Below, in pieces: positions 5,369-11,094 of a stretch of 11,094 nucleotides of DNA (within the stretch, counting starts at the first letter, position 1; each line of letters opens with the position of its first letter). The DNA comes from an uncultured Collinsella sp. GTDB taxonomy: Bacteria > Actinomycetota > Coriobacteriia > Coriobacteriales > Coriobacteriaceae. The position numbers and the translations under genes are program-made. Location of the stretch: positions 1 to 11,094 of the forward strand of contig CATZKS010000069.1 in NCBI GenBank assembly GCA_958421035.1, given 5' to 3'. The notes beneath the pieces were generated by a model that saw only the letters and a list, made by a program, of their open reading frames with translations, made no database searches and was not told where the DNA came from.

Positions 5369-8083
5369 ATGGCAAAAGTCCGTGTGTCCACCCTGGCCAA
5401 AGAGTTCGGCATGACCTCCAAGGAACTGATGGGTCATCTCGCCGATATGAAGATTCCCGCTAAGTCCGCTTCCTCCGCCCTGGAGGACGCTTACGTCGCC
5501 ATGGTCCGCAAGCAGCTCGCCCCGGTGATCGAGGCCCGCGCCCAGGAAGTCGAGGCCGCCAAGCAGGCCGAGGAGCAGGCCGCTGCCGCCGAGGAGGCCG
5601 CGCGTGCCGCCGAGGCCGAGCGCGAGCGCATCGCTGCCGAGAAGGCACGCGAGGAGGAGCGCCGCCAGTTCGCCGCGGCCCAGGCTGCCGAGGAGGCCGC
5701 CCGCGCCGAGGCCGAGGCCAAGAAGAAGGCCGAGCAGGAGCGCCTTGCCCGCGAGAAGGAGGAGGCTGCCCGCGAGGCCCAGCGCCGCGCCGTTCCCGCT
5801 TCCGACTCCGGTTCGCGTTTCCGTTCGCTGCTCGACCAGATCGCCGCACAGGAGACCGTGCTCAAGGAGAAGAAGGACGCCGAGGACAAGGCCAAGGCCG
5901 AGCGCGCCGCCGAGCGCGGTAACCGTCGTGGCGGCAACAACGACCGCCGCGGTGGCCGTCGTAACGATCGCAACGCCTCCGACAACAACTCCGAGCGCAA
6001 CGCCTCCGAGAGCCGTCCGCACAGTCATCGCACCAACGCCAGCAACAACGTCGCTGCCGGCATGGACTTCCCCAACCCCGATAAGCAGGGCAAGGGCAAG
6101 AAGCGCAAGGGCGGTCACAACAACGAAGAGGACCACTACAGCCGCATGGCTCGCGAGGCCGAGGAGTACAGCCGCGAGAAGGTGCTCGAGGAGGCTCGTG
6201 CTGCCGTCGAGGAGGCCTCTCGCGAGTCCACCGGTCGCCGCAAGAAGCGCAAGGAGAAGCGCGAGCGCGAGGCTGCCAAGGCTCAGGAGGAGCGCAAGAT
6301 AGAGGAGGCGCTGGCCCAGGGCGTGAACCCCGAGGACCTCGACGCCATCAAGGTCTCCCAGGGCGTTACCGTCCAGGAGCTTGCCGAGGCGCTCGACGTT
6401 CCGGCCAACGACATCATCAAGCGCCTGTTCCTGCTGGGTACGCCGCTCACCATGACGCAGTCCATGTCCGACGACCTCGTTGAGCTCGTTGCCGACGACC
6501 TGGGCCGTCAGATCAAGATTATCACCCCCGAGGAGGAGAACACCTTCTCGTTCTACGACGATCCCGCCGACCTTAAGCCGCGTGCCCCGGTCGTCACCGT
6601 CATGGGCCACGTCGACCACGGCAAGACGTCGCTGCTTGACGCCATCCGTCACACCGGCGTTGCTGCCGGCGAGGCGGGCGGCATTACGCAGGCCATCGGC
6701 GCTTCGCAGGTCATGATCAACGACCGCAAGATCACCTTTATCGATACCCCGGGTCACGCCACCTTTACGGCTATGCGTGCCCGTGGCGCCAAGGTGACCG
6801 ACATCGTCATCCTGATCGTCGCCGCTGACGACGGCGTCATGCCCCAGACGGTCGAGTCGATCAACCACGCCAAGGCCGCCGGCGTACCCATCGTCGTTGC
6901 CGTCAACAAGATTGATAAGCCGGGCGCCAACCCCGACCGTGTGCGTCAGGAGCTCACCGAGTACGGAGTCATCCCCGAGGAGTGGGGCGGACAGAACATG
7001 TTCGTCAACATCTCGGCCAAGCAGAAGATCGGTATCGACGAACTTCTGGAGACCGTGCTGCTCCAGGCCGACGTGCTCGAGCTCAAGGCCAACCCGGACA
7101 CCTTTGCCTCCGGCAACGTCCTCGAGGCCAAGCTCGACAAGGGCCGTGGCTCGGTCGCTACCGTGCTCGTGACCCGCGGTACCTTGCACGTGGGCGATAC
7201 GCTGGTCGCCGGCCTTACCTATGGCCGCGTCCGTGCCATGCTCGACCCCAAGGGCCGCGCCGTCACCGAGGCCGGTCCCTCCGACGCTGTCGAGATTTTG
7301 GGCCTGCAGTCCGTGCCCAACGCCGGCGACGAGTTCCGCGTGTTCGAGGACGAGCGCGAGGCACGCGCCCTGGCCGACGAGCGTTCGCTGAAGGCCCGTA
7401 TCGAGGAGCAGAGCCGCGTCAAGCACGTCACGCTCGAGAACCTCTTCGAGACCATCGCCGACGCCGAGGTCAAGGAGCTCAACCTGATCATCAAGGCCGA
7501 CGTCCAGGGTTCCATCGAAGCTCTTCAGGACTCGCTCGACAAGATGGATCAGTCCGAGGTTCGTATCAACACGATCCACTCCGCCGTTGGCGCCATCAAC
7601 GAGACCGACGTCGTCCTGGCCGACGCCTCCAACGCCATCATCATCGGCTTTGGCGTCCGTCCCGACGGTAAGGCTCGCTCCGCCGCCGAGCGCGAGGGCG
7701 TCGAGATCCGTTGCTACGACGTCATCTACAAGTGCCTCGAGGAGCTCGACGCCGCCCGTATCGGCATGCTCAAGCCCACCGAGGTCGAGGTCGCCACGGG
7801 TACCGCGACCGTCCTGGACACCTTCAAGGTGCCCAAAGTCGGTATCGCCGCCGGTGTCCGCGTCGAGGAGGGCGAGATCGCCGCGACCGATTCCGTGCGT
7901 CTGGTGCGCGACGGCATCGTGGTCTTCAACGGCAAGATCGCCTCGATGCGCCACTACAAGGACGAGGCCAAGAGCCTCAAGAGCGGTTCCGAGGGCGGTA
8001 TTGGCCTGGAGAACTTCCAGGACATCAAGCCCGGTGACCAGATCGAGGGTTACCGTATCGACCAGGTTGCCCGTACCGAGTAG
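5369..8083 (+). CDS. infB: Translation initiation factor IF-2
   Basis: GTPase that places initiator fMet-tRNA on the 30S subunit and promotes subunit joining; 904 residues, near the usual size for the long form. An IF2_N domain opens the protein ('VRVSTLAKEFGMTSKELMGHL', 4 to 24 and onward to about 50). A very Ala/Glu/Arg-rich stretch (about 55-140) should be a long charged helix or coiled coil. An Asn/Arg/Gly-rich basic, probably disordered linker covers about 183-255. A second IF2_N-like domain lies at about 326-385. The G domain has all motifs: GHVDHGKT (413-420), GGITQAIGA, DTPGH (459-463), NKID (513-516) and SAK (549-551). The beta-barrel domains II and IV and the IF2-specific domain III follow to the TAG at 8081-8083. 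The ylxR and L7Ae-like genes often found before infB are missing. Confidence 0.97.
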   Translation: MAKVRVSTLAKEFGMTSKELMGHLADMKIPAKSASSALEDAYVAMVRKQLAPVIEARAQEVEAAKQAEEQAAAAEEAARAAEAERERIAAEKAREEERRQFAAAQAAEEAARAEAEAKKKAEQERLAREKEEAAREAQRRAVPASDSGSRFRSLLDQIAAQETVLKEKKDAEDKAKAERAAERGNRRGGNNDRRGGRRNDRNASDNNSERNASESRPHSHRTNASNNVAAGMDFPNPDKQGKGKKRKGGHNNEEDHYSRMAREAEEYSREKVLEEARAAVEEASRESTGRRKKRKEKREREAAKAQEERKIEEALAQGVNPEDLDAIKVSQGVTVQELAEALDVPANDIIKRLFLLGTPLTMTQSMSDDLVELVADDLGRQIKIITPEEENTFSFYDDPADLKPRAPVVTVMGHVDHGKTSLLDAIRHTGVAAGEAGGITQAIGASQVMINDRKITFIDTPGHATFTAMRARGAKVTDIVILIVAADDGVMPQTVESINHAKAAGVPIVVAVNKIDKPGANPDRVRQELTEYGVIPEEWGGQNMFVNISAKQKIGIDELLETVLLQADVLELKANPDTFASGNVLEAKLDKGRGSVATVLVTRGTLHVGDTLVAGLTYGRVRAMLDPKGRAVTEAGPSDAVEILGLQSVPNAGDEFRVFEDEREARALADERSLKARIEEQSRVKHVTLENLFETIADAEVKELNLIIKADVQGSIEALQDSLDKMDQSEVRINTIHSAVGAINETDVVLADASNAIIIGFGVRPDGKARSAAEREGVEIRCYDVIYKCLEELDAARIGMLKPTEVEVATGTATVLDTFKVPKVGIAAGVRVEEGEIAATDSVRLVRDGIVVFNGKIASMRHYKDEAKSLKSGSEGGIGLENFQDIKPGDQIEGYRIDQVARTE

Positions 8084-8094
8084 GGGGTAGCGCT

Positions 8095-8505
8095 ATGAAG
8101 CAAACGCAGGCAACCCGCCGACTGGGCGAGCAGCTTCGCGAGAAGCTCGGTTATATCCTGCTCTTTGAGGTTTCCGATCCGCGTCTCGACCTGGTTACTT
8201 TGACCGCGGTCGAAGTCGCGGTGGACCGTTCGTTCGCGCGCGTGTACGTGTCGTGCGATGCGAGCCGCTACGACGAGGTCATGGAGGCGCTCGCTAGCGC
8301 TAAGGGCCGTATTCGCAGCCTGTTGGCTCGCTCGCTCGATTGGCGTGTTACGCCCGAGCTCGATTTTCGCATCGATCGCTCGACCGATGAGGCCGAGCGC
8401 ATCACGCGTGCGCTGGAAAACGTTCCCGCCACGCTTGCGATCGAAAAGGACGAGGACGGCTATCCGATAGCGGATGCCGCCCAGGAGGCAGCTTTAGATG
8501 ACTAA
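8095..8505 (+). CDS. rbfA: 30S ribosome-binding factor RbfA
   Basis: Cold-shock and 30S maturation factor that binds near the 16S rRNA 5' end (helix 1 region) and helps 17S-to-16S processing. The 136 residues match the family length. The KH-like fold is recognisable from 'VSDPRLDLVTLTAVEVAVD' (26-44), 'ARVYVS' (48-53), the helix-kink segment 'ALASAKGRIRSLLA' and 'LDWRVTPELDFRID' (about 80-93). The start is 11 bases after the infB stop with a mediocre G-rich Shine-Dalgarno (8083-8088). Its end overlaps the start of nrnA by 8 bases. Function and partners fit the rest of the operon: RimP, RbfA and IF2 all act on the 30S subunit. Confidence 0.94.
   Translation: MKQTQATRRLGEQLREKLGYILLFEVSDPRLDLVTLTAVEVAVDRSFARVYVSCDASRYDEVMEALASAKGRIRSLLARSLDWRVTPELDFRIDRSTDEAERITRALENVPATLAIEKDEDGYPIADAAQEAALDD
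8483..8488 (+). promoter_or_regulatory. Ribosome binding site of nrnA inside rbfA
   Basis: AGGAGG, a perfect Shine-Dalgarno, lies inside the last codons of rbfA, 9 bases before the ATG at 8498. It supports the 8-base gene overlap and a coupled start. Confidence 0.8.
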
Positions 8506-9541
8506 TTCCGCCGACCTCGCCTCGTGCGAGTCTGCAGATATTCAGCGACGCATCCTCGAGCTCATCGAGGGTGCGTCCTCCATTGCGATTTCGGGACATA
8601 CTTCTCCCGATGGCGACGCCTTGGGCTCCGTATTGGGTCTGGGCCTTTCGCTCATGAAGTTTTTCCCCAACAAGGACATTGCGCTGCTGCTGGCAGACGA
8701 TGACCCGGTTCCGCGTATCTACCGCTTTATGGAAGGCTCCGATCGCCTGGTGCCGGCATCTGCGTACGCCGGCAATCCTGACCTGTTCATCTCGGTGGAC
8801 GTACCGGTCGTCGAGCGCCTCAATAATTCTGCCGAGGTGCTTCGTCGCTCCAAGCATGTGGTGTGCTTCGATCATCATCCGGCGCGCGAGGAGTTTGCCG
8901 AGCTCAGTCTGAGGCGCGTCGATGCCGCGGCCTGCGCCATGATCATCGACCGTTTCTTGGACAATTGCGGCATTGTCGCACGTGATGGCGTCGCGACCTG
9001 CTTGCTGTGCGGCTTGGTGACCGATACCGGCCGTTTTCAGTACCAAAACGCCGATGCCGCCGCGTTCCATGCGGCCTCGCGCCTGGTGGCGCACGGTGCC
9101 GATCCGGCGCGCGTTGCGCTCGAGGTCTATCAGAGCATGCGCGTTGAGTTTTTGCACCTCAAGTCCATTGTCATGGGTCGCATTAAGACGGTCGCGCATG
9201 GGCGCGTGGCGTATAGCTATGCCTACCAGAGCGACCTTGAGGCCTGCGGTGTCACCTCGGACGAGTGCGACGGCCTGGTCGATGTGGTGCGTTCGGTGAT
9301 GGGCGTCGAGGTTTGCATGTTCTTAAAGGGCATTGAGGGCGATACCAAGGTGCGTGGCAACCTGCGCTCCAAGGGCGACCTCGATGTGTCCGAGATTGCT
9401 GCCAACTTTGGCGGTGGCGGGCATCATGCTGCCGCCGGCTTTTCCAACAACGGAACAATTCTCGAGACGCTCACCGTGGCACTTCCCATGCTGGCCGAGC
9501 TGGTGGGGGAGGATCCCGCTTCGGTGACCGTCGAGCTTTAA
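8498..9541 (+). CDS. nrnA: DHH/DHHA1 phosphoesterase, NrnA-type oligoribonuclease/pAp phosphatase
   Basis: Predicted Mn-dependent cytoplasmic phosphoesterase of 347 residues. NrnA relatives degrade 2-5-mer nanoRNAs and dephosphorylate 3'-phosphoadenosine 5'-phosphate (pAp) to AMP. Visible DHH motifs: HTSPDGDALGS (34-44, motif I), 'SVDVP' (motif II), FDHHP with D125-H126-H127 (motif III), and 'GLVTDTGRFQYQN' (motif IV). The C-terminal DHHA1 substrate-binding domain ends with 'RGNLRSKGDLDVSEIA' and the GGGGHHAAAG loop (about 305-314). All metal and substrate residues expected of an active enzyme appear present. It overlaps rbfA by 8 bases and is followed by truB after 15 bases; rbfA-nrnA-truB is a common order in Gram-positive bacteria. 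Family assignment is sure; NrnA rather than another DHH subgroup is likely from size and context. Confidence 0.92.
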   Translation: MTNSADLASCESADIQRRILELIEGASSIAISGHTSPDGDALGSVLGLGLSLMKFFPNKDIALLLADDDPVPRIYRFMEGSDRLVPASAYAGNPDLFISVDVPVVERLNNSAEVLRRSKHVVCFDHHPAREEFAELSLRRVDAAACAMIIDRFLDNCGIVARDGVATCLLCGLVTDTGRFQYQNADAAAFHAASRLVAHGADPARVALEVYQSMRVEFLHLKSIVMGRIKTVAHGRVAYSYAYQSDLEACGVTSDECDGLVDVVRSVMGVEVCMFLKGIEGDTKVRGNLRSKGDLDVSEIAANFGGGGHHAAAGFSNNGTILETLTVALPMLAELVGEDPASVTVEL

Positions 9542-9556
9542 CTTTTTGGATGGTAC

Positions 9557-10489
9557 ATGGCTCGTCGTACGCCTTCTCAACTGAATATGCTGCTCGCCGT
9601 CGATAAGCCGGTGGGCTGCACGTCCCACGATGTGGTCTCGCAATGCCGACGCGCCCTCCATGAGCGGCGCGTCGGCCATGCCGGCACGCTCGACCCCATG
9701 GCATCCGGCGTCATGGTGGTGGGCGTGGGCCAGGCTACTCGTCTGCTGGGCATGCTAACCCTCGATACCAAAAGCTATGTCGCCGACATCGCGTTTGGCG
9801 CCGAGACCAATACCGATGATGCGGAGGGCGAGGCGGTCCGCACGGTGGCTGTTGCCAACGAGCTCCGCGATCCTGCCTATGCTCGTGAGCGCTTGGCCGC
9901 CATGCTGGGCCCGCAGATGCAGGTGCCGCCGGCGTTTTCTGCTATCTCGGTCAATGGCGTTCGCGCCTACAAGTCTGCTCGCGAGGGCAATGCGGTGGAC
10001 CTACCTCCGCGCCCCGTCGAGGTCTATGCCGCCGACCTGATCGCCGTGGGCGGAGAAGGTGATACGTGTGTGTGGACCGTGGCGTTCTCGGTGAGCAAGG
10101 GCACCTATATCCGTGCGCTCGCTCGCGACCTGGGCCACGCTTGCGATAGCGCCGCACATATTTCCGCGCTGCGCCGCACGGCTTCCGGTGTTGTTTCCAT
10201 TGGCGCTTGTCATGCGGTCGAGGAGCTTTCTCCCGAGTCCGCGGCTGGCTTTGCCCTGGATCCCATTGCGGCCCTGGGCGCCACACGTGTTGACTTGCCG
10301 GGCAATCTTGCCGACGACCTGCTGTGCGGCCGACGCATTCCCGTTGAGCGTGCGCTTGCCGATTTCGATTCCTCGAAGGCGCCGTTTGCGTTGGTGCTCG
10401 ATGGGGGACTCAAGGCGCTCGCCCGCATTGAGGGCGGCCGCTTTGTCATGGAGCACGTGTTTCCGCAGGCAATCGGCGGTGTTCGATGA
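9557..10489 (+). CDS. truB: tRNA pseudouridine-55 synthase TruB
   Basis: Converts U55 of the tRNA T-loop to pseudouridine and also acts as an RNA-folding chaperone. 310 residues, usual length. 'LLAVDKPVGCTSHDVV' (12-27) is the N-terminal signature. 'GHAGTLDPMASGVM' holds the catalytic Asp46, Y74 sits in 'KSYVADIAFG', and 'KGTYIRALARDLG' (181-193) gives the conserved Tyr184 and Arg186. A C-terminal PUA-like tail ends with 'PFALVLDGGLKALARIEGG'. The ATG at 9557 is 15 bases past the nrnA stop with only a poorly spaced GGATGG before it, so initiation may depend on coupling to nrnA. The next in-frame ATG (9587) has no better ribosome site. The stop overlaps the ribF start as ATGA. Confidence 0.95.
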   Translation: MARRTPSQLNMLLAVDKPVGCTSHDVVSQCRRALHERRVGHAGTLDPMASGVMVVGVGQATRLLGMLTLDTKSYVADIAFGAETNTDDAEGEAVRTVAVANELRDPAYARERLAAMLGPQMQVPPAFSAISVNGVRAYKSAREGNAVDLPPRPVEVYAADLIAVGGEGDTCVWTVAFSVSKGTYIRALARDLGHACDSAAHISALRRTASGVVSIGACHAVEELSPESAAGFALDPIAALGATRVDLPGNLADDLLCGRRIPVERALADFDSSKAPFALVLDGGLKALARIEGGRFVMEHVFPQAIGGVR

Positions 10490-11094
10490 TGTTGTCCGCT
10501 CGCGAGCTCGCGCGTGTCTTTTTCGCGGGCGAGTCGGACGAGGCTCGCATCGTTGCTGCCGATACGTTTGATGAGTGTGAGCACTTGGGTGCCGCTTCAA
10601 TCGCCATTGGCGTGTTCGACGGCGTTCACCGTGGACACCAGGAACTCATCGAAGCGCTTGTCCGTGATGCCCGTGCCCATGGCTGTAAGGCGGTCGTGGT
10701 TACCTTCGATCCCGACCCGGACGTTGTGGTGAGCCCTTCGCCCGCTCAAAAATTGATGACGACGGCCGACCGTCTGCATGCCTTGGCTCAAACCGGGGTC
10801 GATGCGGTGGTGGCCGTTCCCTTTACGCCTGAGGTTGCGGCGCTTGACCATGTTGATTTTCTCTCGCTGGTGTCGCGTCTGGTCGACATTCGATCGATTC
10901 GCGTTGGCAGTGACTTTAGGCTGGGTCGTGGCGGTGCTTCTGGTGTTGCCGAGATGCGCTCCTGGGGTTCCGAGCACGGCGTTGACGTGTATGGTCACGA
11001 CCTGCTTTGCGAGGGCGGTGAGGCCATTTGCGCCACCCGCATTCGTCATGAGCTGGGACAGGGCCATGTGGAGCTTGCTGCTGGGCTACTCGGC
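10486..11094 (+). CDS. ribF: Bifunctional riboflavin kinase/FAD synthetase, 3'-truncated by window edge
   Basis: RibF phosphorylates riboflavin to FMN (C-terminal kinase domain) and adenylylates FMN to FAD (N-terminal domain). 203 codons are present and the frame is open to the window end, so the kinase domain lies outside. The adenylyltransferase part is clear: 'IGVFDGVHRGHQELI' with HRGH (48-51), 'VVTFDPDP', 'GVDAVVAVPFTPEVAALDHVDF', 'RVGSDFRLGRGG', and 'ATRIRHEL...GHVELAAGLLG'. Two adjacent in-frame ATGs exist; 10486 overlaps the truB stop (ATGA), 10489 is the alternative. Departures from the family consensus include DPDP where (E/D)PHP is usual and CATRIR where SSTRIR is usual. Last visible gene of the operon. 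Confidence 0.93.
   Translation, partial: MMLSARELARVFFAGESDEARIVAADTFDECEHLGAASIAIGVFDGVHRGHQELIEALVRDARAHGCKAVVVTFDPDPDVVVSPSPAQKLMTTADRLHALAQTGVDAVVAVPFTPEVAALDHVDFLSLVSRLVDIRSIRVGSDFRLGRGGASGVAEMRSWGSEHGVDVYGHDLLCEGGEAICATRIRHELGQGHVELAAGLLG

Noticed and set aside
5552..5790. Tandem repeat in the 5' part of infB
   Set aside because: The repeated look comes from Ala/Glu/Arg codons of a charged helix; there is no regular DNA repeat unit.
5324..7954. 876-codon open frame on the minus strand opposite infB
   Set aside because: Its protein is Leu/Gly/Asp/Val low-complexity typical of antisense frames in high-GC genes; infB on the plus strand is unmistakable and no ribosome site or known domain is seen.
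8402..9199. 265-codon minus-strand frame opposite nrnA
   Set aside because: Lies wholly over the rbfA end and DHH motifs of nrnA; no ribosome site or family resemblance.

Overview
The window looks like a chromosomal housekeeping locus of a high-GC Gram-positive bacterium. The strong G/C preference at third codon positions, the gene order and the flavour of the proteins best fit Coriobacteriia, probably Collinsella or a close relative. This is inferred from memory and codon character, not from a search.

Layout: (1) positions 2-2488 hold most of leuS (leucyl-tRNA synthetase), with its N-terminus cut off by the window edge. (2) A hairpin terminator at 2518-2552 separates leuS from a convergent minus-strand gene for a small secreted lipoprotein of unknown function (2593-3165). 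(3) A 369-base divergent intergenic region (3166-3534) contains an extended -10 sigma-70-type promoter, two copies of an 8-base box flanking it, and a strong intrinsic terminator about 20 bases before the first gene of the next operon. (4) From 3535 to the right edge runs one plus-strand operon: rimP, nusA, infB, rbfA, nrnA (DHH phosphoesterase), truB and ribF (cut at the right edge). The genes are tightly packed and sometimes overlap.

The operon joins transcription elongation and termination (NusA), translation initiation (IF2), 30S maturation (RimP, RbfA), tRNA pseudouridine-55 synthesis (TruB), nanoRNA and pAp breakdown (NrnA) and FMN/FAD synthesis (RibF). This is the widespread rimP-nusA-infB cluster. 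The small genes ylxR and the L7Ae-like ylxQ, which lie between nusA and infB in many Gram-positive bacteria, are absent. NusA instead carries an acidic linker and a C-terminal Cys/His motif (CX9CX10CX2H), possibly a zinc knuckle.

There is no phage, transposon, CRISPR array, defence system or obvious biosynthetic system here. The most interesting signals are regulatory: the promoter-terminator leader before rimP with its paired boxes, the NusA zinc-like tail, and the hairpins in the nusA-infB junction.
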